Shown piece after piece: positions 1 through 10,800 of a DNA stretch of 19,562 nucleotides. The DNA lies in assembly GCA_028565635.1 (NCBI GenBank), contig JAOXYB010015465.1:1-19562 (forward strand), written 5' to 3'. Origin of the DNA: Phoronis ovalis. Lineage: Eukaryota; Phoronida; Phoronidae. The translations under genes and the position numbers were made by a program. Below the pieces are notes generated by a model. The model saw nothing but the letters and a program-made list of their open reading frames with translations. It was not told the origin of the DNA and made no database searches. Numbering within the stretch: position 1 is the stretch's first letter; every line of letters begins with the position of its first letter.

Positions 1-758
1 CAGAAAATGTCACTTTTTGAGCAAAACTCATAATTTTGTTTACACCATATGTGTAGGAACAAAAATCCAAGATGGCCGCCCTAAGCCGAGGTTAGGGAAT
101 AAGGTCTAACAATAGGGTTACGTAATAGTCTAGGACAGTGGCCAGTCCCTCTAGTTTTATTAGTCCCAGGTATAATGCATTGCTAACATCTGCGAGCAAT
201 AGAAGTAAATACGATTCATACTATAGATCTGAAATATAATCCTGTATAATGTATACATTGTTACCTACTACTCCTTCAACGGAATGTAGTCAACAGATCG
301 ATGACACTGCTATCAAATGATACAAAATAAAATAGTAAATAAAATGCACTACTACTAGAAATTCAAGTGATCAAATTCAACATTATAAGACAGCATATAT
401 CGCATGCAACGTATTGTGTAAATATCGCGACTTATATAAAGTCGTAGAATCTTGCATCTCGTAGAATTTGTTTTTCAAAGTTGATGGCATTTAGTGATAC
501 AAATCAATGAACAAAATATAGATTTCACCAAAAACCATTTGCTGAAAGCATATATTGGACAAAATTAAAAAACTAAATTCCACGTACTATAAAAAATAGT
601 ACCCCTTGACAATATTTACTGATTGAACGTCTTCAAACGAAGTTGTAGTGCGTGTGCAACGAATTGTATTTGGGTCGTAAAAAAGATTTAGGTGTATGGA
701 AAACCATGGTATAATCTAATCGGTGGGTGTTAGGTAGCTCTGATTTATGTGGACTTAC
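1..758. other. Intron (3' part outside window) of the protease gene; no exon seen
   Basis: Continues from the donor at 758/757 on the minus strand. An exon carrying the expected GxxHD was searched for on the minus strand and not found. The stretch is AT-rich with short reading frames only. AAGATGGCCGCC at 72 is a YY1-like string without further support. Confidence 0.6.
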
Positions 759-914
759 AAGTGTCCGAGCTCATGCGCAAGCAGATTGACAAAGAGCGGT
801 TCCAATCTCCAGTTCGTGACCTTTCCTTCAATTACAGCACAGTTCTCTTCACAAATATCCCCGACACCATATGCTCTACCAGGCGTGTTAGAATTGAAGT
901 CAGCTTGTGTCAAT
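759..914 (-). CDS. ADAMTS-like protease exon (zinc-binding HELGH)
   Basis: 156 nt. The acceptor is TTGTTGTAG|ATTGAC and the donor is GACACTT|GTAAGT, phase 2. It encodes LTQADFNSNTPGRAYGVGDI, then CEENCAVIEG and LLAHELGH. Two zinc-binding histidines and the catalytic glutamate of HExxHxxGxxHD are here; the motif is cut by the intron. ADAMTS relatives usually carry a cysteine just before the xLGxA turn; this protein has NSNTPGRA there, so one disulfide may be missing. Confidence 0.92.
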
Positions 915-3690
915 CTACAACAAAACAGAGACATCAATTTTGAGACATCAATCAGTAGTAAGCTGATAGCGTCCATGCAGTTATTGGATACATCCGTGTG
1001 ACTGTTTGTCTTCTCAGTATAATGCATATATGGTCATCATGGGTCATGAAAACGTACATTATGTCATAAGATTGTGTATTCAAAATGCAGAGGATTATTT
1101 ATAATTTCAACAATATAGCCTCACAACGCAAATAATACATGTAGCGCTTTATGTTGTCAAGTGCATTAAAAAATCGGAATGCTAAATAATTTCAATTGTA
1201 ACTCAGCTATTTTGGAAAACACAAACTCGCATCTACTATATCACTTAGACAATAGTGGCACGTACCTTGTATTTGATTGAAACTCATTACTAAAAGCATG
1301 TACTTACTTGTCAATTACATAAACAGGAGAATTCCATAGGTTTCCCGCTTGATTTCTTTCAGCGGCCCAGGAACAGAAAGCCTTGGCTCCGGAGTAATCT
1401 CCATAAGACTCCTTCATTAGAACACGTTGAATTTCTAGATCAGTCTTTTAGCAGAAAAAAAAAGTTTTTATACTGTCTACTACTACATCCACTAAAACTA
1501 TTATAATATTTTCTGGTTTCTATATTCAGGTTTTTCCTTAAAGATAAAATATTTAGTCTAACAGCTTTGCTATTTTATTTAGCATAGATATGCTTACCAA
1601 ATGCTTACTAAAAAGTTAATCGCTGCATTGAATCAAGGATGATTGAATGACTAAAAGCAGTCTTCTGAATAAAATTATTTGATGCAAACACTGGCAAACA
1701 CTTTTTTTTTTACAAAAACGCAAATACTAAATACCTCTTCCTGTGCGGACAAATAGTGTATTTTCGTGATATCATATTGAATGTCAATGCCGCTGCCAAG
1801 TTGAGGTTCAGCCCATAGTTCGTTTAACTATATAAATGGAAACAGAAGAAATATTCGTTACGTTATAAGTATGTATACATAATTCTTACTTAGTTATCGT
1901 TTCTTCCATTTCCTACATTTCGGGGAATTTTCAGCTAATCATGTCAATCAAATGTTCTAGCAATGAATTGCAATGGTTTTATCAATGTGAGAATAATTAA
2001 ACAAGACATATAACATACTTTGCCTCGGTTTAATTCGAGGACTTGTTAGCACAAGCTATAAATGGTAAAGGTATTATTGCCAATTCACAAATAAAAATGG
2101 CCGCCATCTACCTTTTCAGTGAAGAAAGCGCAATCTACTGGCGAAATTTGTTCTTGTTGCCAGATTCTCTGTTTTCTCTTATAAAGTTAATATTATAAAA
2201 TTTATCATTTGGTGGAATGTTCATGCTCAGATATATATCAGATATAAAGGTTCAAATAGCTCTTATAAGAACTACATAATTATAAAAATTCTTTAGAACA
2301 TGTTTCAAAAAAGGACAGCAGCCGCTGTTGACATGACATGTAATACTTTCTTATTTAGGAAAGCGCTTATCAGATTGTCTTCAAAATACAGTGTTCGTGC
2401 TATTGTGCTATTCAGATAATAAAGTTCATAGAAACCAATACTTTTCTGTATCCCTTAACAAATATAACAAGCAAATTTTAATTGCTGTTTAAACTATGCT
2501 ATATTGATTTATGTTGAAATATTATGTCTCTCTAATGAAAATCACTTAACACATGACATTCTAGTATCATAACATAATTAAAATACTATTTAAACAATTA
2601 AAATTATTATCCACCAATAAGTACCTTCTGTTTGTTTAACTATTTAGCATTAAAGAATGTTAGGAAAAACTTCATCTCTAGCTTAGAAACGAGACATTAA
2701 AGGATATACCGGCTGAATTATGATCTTAATTACGCTTGTATAATACACGTCAATTTAGCGAATAACTTCACGGCCTTCATTACAAACACACTATACACAT
2801 TTAATTATTGAATATGACTCAGTTGTTCATTTCATTGCTTCTGCCTATGTAGTACCTGAAAAGCATCTACAGATAGTAATGTGAGAGGGCTGGCTTTTTG
2901 TTGTGGTCACTTTTAACAGTTTGTCAGGCATTGCAACTATGTCACAGTACGAAGAATGTATTATAATATGTAATTTATACACTGATACCTCTTCCAAGAA
3001 TGTTGTTTCCATAAACGTTGTTAAACTATTGCTTGGTAAATTTTTCTTGGTAATCCACTCATCTGTCAAACTTTTGGAGAAAAAGAGAGCAATTTTCACT
3101 TTCCTTCTCATTCCTGAGTTGTCATGTTTACTAAGATCAAAATCATCTAAACCATTCTGTGAAAGCACTGAAAAATATTATAATTATGTTTTGTATTCAG
3201 TTCAGGCTAACACAGAAAGTAGACACATTTTCATTGTGTAGCATTCCGAAGCACCCAAAAATTTTATGAAGTTAAGTTTATAATTATAAATTTTCGATTA
3301 TGTTTTGTTCAAAATTGACTTATTTTTCTCTTATTATATTATAAACTATGGCTTTTGGTAACCATTATCGGCTAATAGACAGCTTTATAAAGTGGTCTAC
3401 AGTTTCTTCAAGGAAAAAAACAATAATTAATGATGGTGGACAACAGATTCAATGAAACGATAGCAACAAGGGGAGGTATGTTTCTACAAAATTCTACTGC
3501 ATTTCAATTAAAAAGTGAATATTCTGCAAAATTAATACTGTCCAGTAATATAATTAATTGAATTTATAGTAAAAACATCACCATTCATGTACATGTCTGT
3601 GTGAATAATATACTTTAATATATTATTGATATAATACCCACCAGTTCTCAACACGAAAATATGCAAACCCACTTCCAAGATCCAATGCAT
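759..3690 (-). CDS. ADAMTS-like zinc metalloprotease (reprolysin, M12B), N-terminal part, partial
   Basis: A secreted zinc endopeptidase of the ADAM/ADAMTS clan, seen only as its 5' portion. Four exons (3167-2989, 1827-1735, 1444-1308, 914-759) join with matching phases and GT-AG introns. A tentative first exon (3690-3642) would add the start. The joined product runs from RRKVKIALFF (the first strand of the catalytic domain) through IDIQYDITKIHYL, AFCSWAAERN and VYVIDKLTQADF to GDICEENCAVIEG and LLAHELGH. Known ADAMTS domains have FCxWQ, a Cys-rich VGTxC..xxSC.VIE segment and HELGH at matching places, so ADAMTS-like fits better than ADAM. The HELGH histidines and catalytic glutamate are present. 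The third zinc-binding histidine (GxxHD) would be in the next exon, left of the window. Disintegrin, thrombospondin and other C-terminal domains cannot be seen. Confidence 0.85.
1308..1444 (-). CDS. ADAMTS-like protease exon (FCxW region)
   Basis: 137 nt, phase 0 in and 2 out. The acceptor is CTGCTAAAAG|ACTGAT and the donor is GACAA|GTAAGT. It encodes SGAKAFCSWAAERNQAG and WNSPVYVID. FCSWAAERN matches the FCxWQ helix of ADAMTS catalytic domains, and VYVID is the strand before the LT..D motif. The lysine codon is split with the next exon (AA|A). Confidence 0.88.
1735..1827 (-). CDS. ADAMTS-like protease exon (second strand of catalytic domain)
   Basis: Exactly 31 codons, phase 0 on both sides. 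The acceptor is TTTATATAG|TTAAAC and the donor is GAAGAG|GTATTT. It encodes LNELWAEPQLGSGIDIQYDI followed by TKIHYLSAQEE. In reprolysins this is the helix plus the strand carrying I.I.V..I. Confidence 0.85.
2989..3167 (-). CDS. ADAMTS-like protease exon (start of catalytic domain)
   Basis: 179 nt, phase 1 in and 0 out. The acceptor is TATTTTTCAG|TGCTTT and the donor is GAAGAG|GTATCA. It encodes a short acidic lead (LSQNGLDDFDLSKHD), a basic GMRRK and then VKIALFFSKSLTDEW, the position of the first beta strand of reprolysin domains (usually xVELxVVAD). It ends TTFMETTFLEE, the helix that continues in the next exon. No cysteine-switch motif is present in the lead. Confidence 0.8.
3642..3690 (-). 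CDS. Tentative first exon of the ADAMTS-like protease (weak signal peptide)
   Basis: ATG at 3690-3688 in good context (GAGAAAAATGC) starts MHWILEVGLHIFVLRT and ends at a possible donor AACTG|GTGGGT in phase 1, which is the phase the next exon needs (the codon becomes GTG). A TATA-like TTTATAC lies roughly 35 nt upstream. The hydrophobic core is short, and the phase match has a one-in-three chance of being accidental. An alternative is further 5' exons outside what could be recognised. Confidence 0.3.
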
Positions 3691-5583
3691 TTTTCTCACA
3701 GCGTACACAAACTCAAACAAGTGTATAAAAAGCCTGGCGGTAGCGAATTGTTACTGAACAAACGCGATCTTTAGTTTTAAAGCAGTATTCTACTGGGTGA
3801 GCTAAAAGTGGTTGGCCAACTAATCGACTTTCCACACGAAATCAACTGCAGCTATTAAACATACTGAACGCCTTTACGAAAGTAATTATAAAAGAAATGA
3901 AGTGTGGCTAGACAACTCGAGTCGGAAAAAGTGTCCACAATAATACAATAATGATAAAGTAAAGTTCAATCGAAACTATGCGACGCGACATTTTATATAC
4001 AGAGAAATGATATGCTTGATTATTTTGAAAAACCCAGAAATGAATTAATAAAACACTCGTGGTCATTATTTTTAATAATTAGAAATATAAATAAAAGACG
4101 ATATAATGAAGAACGATGCTTCTTGTGACGAAAGATAATTACAAAAAAGAATGATACTGTATCATTTGAGAATACAAAATAACAAAAAAATTCCATACTA
4201 ATAATTAGCAGACATCTAATTCGAGTGAAAGGGTCACGGCCTTGTTTTAACTGAATGGTAACATGCTGCAAGGACAACTTCTCCATCATTTTATGATTTT
4301 CTCTAGAATGCTCCTTTAAATGGGACAGGCACCCTTGCATTTTATCGTATTTATAGGCTCACAATATATGTCGCTAATCAATCACAAAGCGGGACCCATG
4401 AACATGTTATATGGACATGCTATCTTTAACATATTTGGCCTCCAACTAAGCATCATTGGCAAGACCCATACTGAAAGGAATATCCCATTTTTTGTACATA
4501 ATTAATGCGGGTTTAGTAGAGGAATCATTCAACGACAAGTTTGTCGATTGTTATCCTACATTCAGATCATTCTATTAATGTAGCGCGTGTTAATTGAAAT
4601 TTTCGCAATTCTCCGCCCTCGCAAAAATATCATTTACATGCTGCTTGAATAATATGTTTGGATATTTATGTACACATATACTCACGCGGTGTATGCAGTT
4701 ACTTCTGTGAAATGTCACCTGTGTTTACCAAGCTATAAATACTGCAATGACTGTGTACAAACTCGATTTAAGATTTCGAAAACATCGCAATATGTCGCCA
4801 AGTTTTACACGTTTACCATACCTCAAACTACTTGAAGTAGTCTAGTATTGAACATTACGGAAAACCCGACTTTAATCGACATAATTTTAGAAATGACAAT
4901 GAATTTGGGTATTACAATTTATGGAAAACAATACATTGTTTCAATTACAATTGTGTTACCAGGACTCTCAGTATACGAATCCAAAAACTGTCTCCTGGTG
5001 AAAAATAGCAAAAAAAAAAAATACAAATATCGCCAGAACTAAAATTTACAGCAATAAAAAACAGAAGTGAATTTTAATTTATATGTTAATACTATTTATT
5101 ACCATTGTTCTTATTAATAGAAGTTTAATTGTCTGCCTACAATATCAGATTCTAAGTGAAATAGTAAAAATGTTCATAATTTAACATAAATGTACTTACA
5201 GATATTATAAATAGCAGGTTAGATTCTAGTAAAATGTTTTTATAATTTTACATCAAAAAAGTTTCATTTCATAACAATTAGTGAGCAGATGTGCCAGTAA
5301 ATGGTTATCAAACTTAAAAAATGTTTACAAATTACGTGTGTATCAAATATTAAAGTCGTTATTAAAATATTGCAGCTTTAAAAGGATAAACCTGTACCTA
5401 TTAATTAATTTATTCCATATAATTATAACAATATAAATTACTCTCATGTAAATTGACTATAAATGATTATTCAATAATAAAAACTTATTGATAGGAGTTT
5501 ATACGATTTCCCGTTGAGTAATCCGTATATGCTTTCACCCCTTAATAAAGTAGCATACTGGTATACTTTTCATGCAGTTAACA

Positions 5584-5810
5584 AAGCACTGAGACGAAGT
5601 GATTAAAACATTGGACCGATTTTGACGAAGTTTACGAATTTCAAACTACGGGGTTAAAAAAGTTTTAAAAAGTTGTATACTGTATTTCCAATGTTATATA
5701 TCTATAAAAATAAGCAGTGCTCGAAATGGAGTAATTAAAACATTAGTTGATGCAGCGTTCGAATTTCATACGAGGGGATATAGATAAATACATGCACAGT
5801 ATCCATATTT
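5584..5810. repeat. Diverged tandem repeat, about 128-bp unit
   Basis: A block starting AAGCACTGAGACGAAGTGAT at 5584 recurs at 5712 (AAGCAGTGCTCGAAATGGAG). Both are followed by ATTAAAACATT, a CGAATTTCA run and an A-rich part ending near GTATACTG/CAGTATCC. A weaker third copy may begin near 5500. Copies are about 70% alike by eye. Confidence 0.55.
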
Positions 5811-5899
5811 TCGCCAAAGTGAAAGGGAGACTAAGAGAAAATGGGATATTCAGAGGTCAGAGGTGAGCCTAACATTCAGGCTGCCAGGGCTATCATCCT

Positions 5900-5941
5900 C
5901 GGGGGACCACTCAAGTAAAATGTGGGTAATCATACTAGTTA
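5900..5941 (+). repeat. Dispersed repeat, copy 1 of an inverted pair
   Basis: CGGGGGACCACTCAAGTAAA and the following 22 bases match the minus strand of 7055-7097 at about 83% with one single-base gap. See the partner entry. Confidence 0.6.
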
Positions 5942-6266
5942 ATGACTTCAAAGAAGCTCCTTAACAATTGGTTAAGGAGTTTCGAAAAACAGACAATACG
6001 CAAGACCAATGTTGACATTGCAAAAAACAAGATTTACTCAAATGGGTAATTTGTCACCTCGAAAACTGGACTCAACGTGAAAACAGACCATAAGAAGGGC
6101 AAATGTTAAAACCCATGCCCTTTTTGATAAAAAATTGCCAATTTCCTATCCAGACACATAACGTCTTTGGTCCTCAAATAAGCACCTTTCATACGTTTTT
6201 ATTACAGTACGTTTCCGAATTATGCTGTCCCGTATATACAAAATACTGGTTTGTTATGCGGTAAAT

Positions 6267-6274
6267 TGACGTCA
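6267..6274. promoter_or_regulatory. CRE-type palindrome TGACGTCA
   Basis: A perfect 8-bp cAMP-response-type (CREB/ATF) site about 2.6 kb upstream of the tentative protease start. With no promoter context, it may be accidental. Confidence 0.15.
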
Positions 6275-7054
6275 GAAATATCTGTTGTGGTGGGACAGTG
6301 AGGAGGGAAATGGGGGGTATTGACCGCAGCTCAAAGGAAATAAAATCGCTTTTTCACGAATCACGAGTAATAAACTTCTGCAATCGCGGATCACGAAAAT
6401 AATACAACCCTTTCCGACCTCAACAATAATAACTATTCATTAGCAGGTTGTACACAGCCTATCAGAGTGTACACTCCTAAGAAGATAATCAAATTGGACG
6501 GTCATTCAGAATGGCTAGAGATTTTCCAGGGATATGCGATCGAGAGTTATTTATCATACTGTCATTCTGCAAAATACTGTATCTGAGACAGAAACGGAGG
6601 GGACAAGGGAAAGGGTTCAATCTCATGGCACAGATTGAAGTAATAATCTGATTGCATAAACAAAATTATTGCAACCCTAAATTTATCACAATACACCGAA
6701 ATAAAATTCAATGAATTCCACCGTGCGCACGAAAATAACACTGTAACACTTGTAGCAAAACAAGTTTGCACTCTATCCTTCTAAATACATGCAAGTAAGT
6801 ATCTGAATAGGCTGAATGGTCACTAAATGTGAAATTGTGCTGCTAGTGTATATAAAACATTTCGCGGTGCATGAACGATCTAAGATGCGCTTTAGAGCCG
6901 TACGAAACTCGGGATTTTGTGATTCCTTTTCGATTCCCTAACAGACTAAGGTGATGACATCAGAAAAATCCGAGTAACAGTTCCTGTAACTGCAACTATC
7001 ACAAACCAGTATGTAGTACTTTATCGGAAGAGAGCATAACTCGGAAACCTACTG

Positions 7055-7097
7055 TAACGAGCCTGATTACCCATATTTTACATGAGTGATCCCCCCG
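7055..7097 (-). repeat. Dispersed repeat, copy 2 of an inverted pair
   Basis: Read on the minus strand: CGGGGGGATCACTCATGTAA and onward to GGGTAATCAGGCTCGTTA. It is the inverted partner of 5900-5941. The two copies share one open frame (DHSSKMWVI against DHSCKIWVI), so the repeat may once have been coding. Confidence 0.6.
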
Positions 7098-7205
7098 GGC
7101 TATCAGCTTGTTATCATAAAACATCTTTCGCCAATAATGATTCATTTCTAACATTTCCATATTCTTTTTTGTTTCAGATAAATTGATTGTCTTGTATTTT
7201 TTTTG

Positions 7206-7291
7206 GCCGCTAAGGGTATTGCAAATAAACATGATTTTTATTTATTCTGCAGAGGGAAAGAATCCAGTTTATTCACAGTACCCTTAGCGGC
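7206..7291. repeat. 13-bp perfect inverted repeat with 60-bp spacer
   Basis: GCCGCTAAGGGTA (7206-7218) is exactly reversed and complemented as TACCCTTAGCGGC (7279-7291), and flanking bases extend the match with one gap. It may be a small MITE or a foldback at the end of the transporter transcript. Confidence 0.6.
7237..7246 (-). terminator. Possible polyadenylation signals (tandem AATAAA) for the SLC22 gene
   Basis: Two overlapping AATAAA hexamers on the minus strand about 445 nt after the stop are the first canonical signals met downstream. They sit in the spacer of the 13-bp inverted repeat at 7206-7291. A weaker AGTAAA occurs about 50 nt after the stop. Which one is used is unknown. Confidence 0.35.
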
Positions 7292-7686
7292 AAATTATGG
7301 AATCTGTAATCAGAAAGGACCTGTCCTTTAAATGCATAAGAAAACAATGTCTATCCACATTTTGAGTAGGACTAAGCAGCATAACTATTAGTAGAACAAA
7401 AGAAAAGGACGGATTCACATTGAAAAGAACTCCTTGCTTGACATGATAGTGTTTGAACCCTTAAATGCCACCATTTTTCACTTTTCAAACTAGTAAGCGT
7501 AAAGCATGATAAAAACCTTCGTAGATTCATTATTATGAGAAAAACCTTTTTCTAAGTATCTAATCTATATAGCTGTTCAGTCATGTTATCGAAAAAATAA
7601 ATGTTTCCTGCAAATGACCAAATTTACATACTCTTTACTTACAGACAGATTATATTTATATAGTTCTTCGCCTGATACAAATGATA

Positions 7687-7857
7687 TTATAATTCTCTAT
7701 CTTCAGTTAAAATAGTTTTTTTGTTCCATTTTTCTACATCCTGTATACTTTCCGGTAGAGGTCGGTTCAGTGTTTCAGGACACAGTAACACAACACCTGC
7801 AGCTACAAGGGAGCCAACTCCGAAGCATACCCCTGGTAACCACGCAATTGTTTTATC
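7687..7857 (-). CDS. SLC22 transporter coding exon 11 (TM12, stop codon)
   Basis: Residues 528-583 and TAA at 7689-7687. The acceptor is GGTTTTAG|GATAAA. It encodes TM12, then CPETLNRPLPESIQDVEKWN, the SLC22 C-terminal signature, and a short polar tail ending EDREL. No PDZ-binding end is obvious. Confidence 0.95.
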   Translation of the reverse strand, partial: DKTIAWLPGVCFGVGSLVAAGVVLLCPETLNRPLPESIQDVEKWNKKTILTEDREL

Positions 7858-10800
7858 CTAAAACCAATTAACAAATATACAATTAGAATGGTGGCCCTAG
7901 GTAAGGTAAAGTATTTTTTCGTAATCCTTATCAAAAATATGCTATAAGTTCATTTTTTTTTCTCTTTAGCTACCCGTGCCAAAATTAACCTCAAAGTATA
8001 AATTGTGAACGGGACTAGCCACCTTAATAAAAACGGCTAGTTGTCGACAACCCGTTGCTCATCTCAAAGTGGCGCGTGGTTGAGTTGTCGAATTTTCTTT
8101 ACAATTCACAACACGATGTTTTTACTAACTTAACGTGTTGTCAAGTTGTCGACTTGATTTACAACCTAGCAACTTGACTACAGAAAGCACAACTTACCCA
8201 TGTTGGAGTAATTTGATAAAAGTTGACAATGTTAATGTCAGTTATAAAATTAAATATGAATTATGTATATCAGGAATTTCCAACCTCGTAATAACATTTA
8301 GATAACAATGAAAAAGATGACAATGTGAAACTCTAAATATCCAAGGAAAAGTAAAAATACTGTAGCTCTGCGGAGGTTAATATTAAAACATAATATAACT
8401 TTTCTGACATCTATAGCAATCTGTGGACTACTTACCACTTTCATAGCGAAAGGTGCAATGGTACCTCCAATCCTGGCCGCAAAAGAACACAGCCCAAAAG
8501 CACCCGTGCTAAAATGGAATGTACTAAATGAAGTTCTCAAAATATTACAATAATTAAGACATTTGTAATGTCAGATGCATAACCCGGATGCATAATCACA
8601 TGACATGAGCACGTGCATCTGGTTTGTAGCTGGACAGTGCAAATTTTTGAAGTGCTTCCCTTTAAAAGTTTACATATATGTAAACCATCGGATATAACCT
8701 ACTTTTGATAAGCTATATCTGTTTTACCAAGATGCCCACTGAACCAGTCACATGTGGAAGCTATAACTATACTGCTCAGCATTTTTAAGTTTGTATGTTT
8801 TAAGTATGAGTAAGTGGTCAATTCCACTCCCAGGGTAACACAACTTATCTGAAACAGAAAAAAAGCACCGACATAATTTCTGTTCCCCAGAACAGTATGA
8901 CTAGCTGGTAAACCTTAATTTAGTTTTCCACCTGGCATAGTTGAACAATTCCGACCTAAAGCAATATGCCGCTAAATGATTTCATTAAAAATGATAAACA
9001 TCTTTTTCACAAATTTCAGCTGGCAGTTGAACCCAGTTGAGGCTATTTCAACTAGTAGATAAAGTTTTGCCACAAGTTCAACTGGCTGGTGAATGGGGAA
9101 CAAATATGGCTTTTAAAGCCATACCAACAAATACTTTGTATAAGCATGAAACATGTACTTCGACCTGTATTAGTTATAGATACCGAATACGAATAGGATA
9201 TTCAGATTGGCATCAACGTCGCAAGATCATTTTAAAACGTAACCTTTGAATCGCCTAGTCAACGCTTCGTCTTCCTGGAAAGTGATGCATCGTGACGTGC
9301 TCTCGCGGAAACAAACATGGCCGCAAGTCGGGAATATTATTATAAGTAGTGATCTGTAGTTTGACCTGCACTTACTCTATGCCGAATATGTAGCCGCACG
9401 GATTACTTAATCTGTTATCAAGAGACAAATAAAGCGCTACAGACCCCGACGACGTTTGCATGCCCAGTACTACTCTGTAGTGGTACAATAGTGCTAGGCA
9501 TAAAACACGATAAGAGTGCCGGGTTCAGGCTTAGAAGTTGAAGAACAAGAATTTCGAAGCTCAACTGATGAGTAGTCTCGAAATTGTGCAATGATAATTA
9601 ACAACTCTTATATTATTATAATAAAAGTTTGGAGCATCTAAACACTATAAATTTGGAAGTCTATATTTTGAAATTACATTAAAAACTAAACTACAAAGTA
9701 ATTCTTAAAAGTGTATTTTTAAAATATGCAATATACACAGTATGCTTGCTGACTAACCATCAAATCTCAAATTTCTCCCAGTGGCTGGTGAGCTGGCTAC
9801 CTTGAACTACATCAAAAACAGTGGTTGAATAAAAACTTTTTGTCGAAATCATATGCAAACTCACCGGACATTGGTCGGGTACAACTCTGGGGTAAAAACA
9901 TAAATTGTGTCAAACGATCCAGTGATACCAAACTTTCCAATCATCCCAAATATCATGATTAATGTAGTTAAATCACTACCATCAGCTAAAAGTACACATA
10001 TGAACCATATGACAACAAAATAAAACTTTTATTTCTAAAATAAAGAAACTAAACTTGTGTATAAGATAAGAAATATTTTAAATATTAAAAAAATAAGAAT
10101 TTAAGACAGGGTAGCGATCTATAGGCATATAACATGTGCCTATAAATAGACGCTTTCAGCACAGGAGAATCAAGAAAGCTCCAGGCGTATTCGAACCTGG
10201 GCTAATGGTATTTGAAAACAATGGAAAATCGAGTGCACTAACCACTAAGCCACAAAGGCTTGAGATGCTGACTACTGATTTGCTATCCCTTTTGTCACGT
10301 ATCTGCACTAATAATTCAAAATGCTAAAGCTATCCTAACCCTAGCCTTAATCCTACCATAAATACAATATTGAAACATATATTTGAACCTATAAGTACAG
10401 GGAGCAAATATATCATAGTATTATTGCTATCAGAAACCAACATTCTTATTTATCGAGTGATGGAATTCGCATCAGGTGGCCATAGCACACTAAACATTAC
10501 TACCATATCAGCGATAGTTAAGGCTACATGCTAACGTATGGCCTGCAAGTTTTCCAAGAAGATTCTAAATTGTATTTCAGTGGACACCCCCGGATATTTA
10601 GCATGGCAAACATATTTTCCGATTTAGCTTTCATCTTGGTTAGCATTTTTCTAAGATAACAGCATTTTCATGGTTAGTAGGTTACCAGGCATAGCATCTG
10701 GCTGTTAAGTACATCATTATGAGATAGACATTGTGTTCTAATGCATTTCTTACCTGTTTCACTTGGAATAAGTGTACTTGCAAGCAAGAAAACTCCAGCG

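Larger units (their letters stand above)
3691..7686. other. Intergenic DNA between the transporter 3' end and the protease 5' end
   Basis: About 4 kb without a recognisable exon on either strand. It would hold the 3' UTR of the transporter (right end) and the promoter of the protease (left end). It contains the tandem repeat near 5520-5800, the inverted dispersed-repeat pair at 5900 and 7055, the inverted repeat at 7206-7291 and one perfect CRE palindrome at 6267. The short reading frames at 4020-4340 and 6999-7232 match no family known to me. Confidence 0.6.

Noticed and set aside
723-750. TGTTAGGTAGCTCTG shared with the minus strand near 17600
   Set aside because: A single 15-base match between two places in a window of this size is within chance expectation.
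4020-4340. Minus-strand frame of 106 codons with a protein-like part (LSLQHVTIQLKQGRDPFTRI)
   Set aside because: It faintly resembles an ADAM prodomain strand, but there is no pyrimidine tract or good acceptor before it, the second half is hydrophobic AT-rich noise, and no family match could be named.
10178-10260. Functional tRNA gene
   Set aside because: The acceptor stem does not pair, the T loop is ten bases and no anticodon stem is clear.
10330-10360. Telomere-like CTAACCCTAGCC string
   Set aside because: Too short and degenerate, without a repeat array; probably chance or part of the neighbouring SINE-like region.
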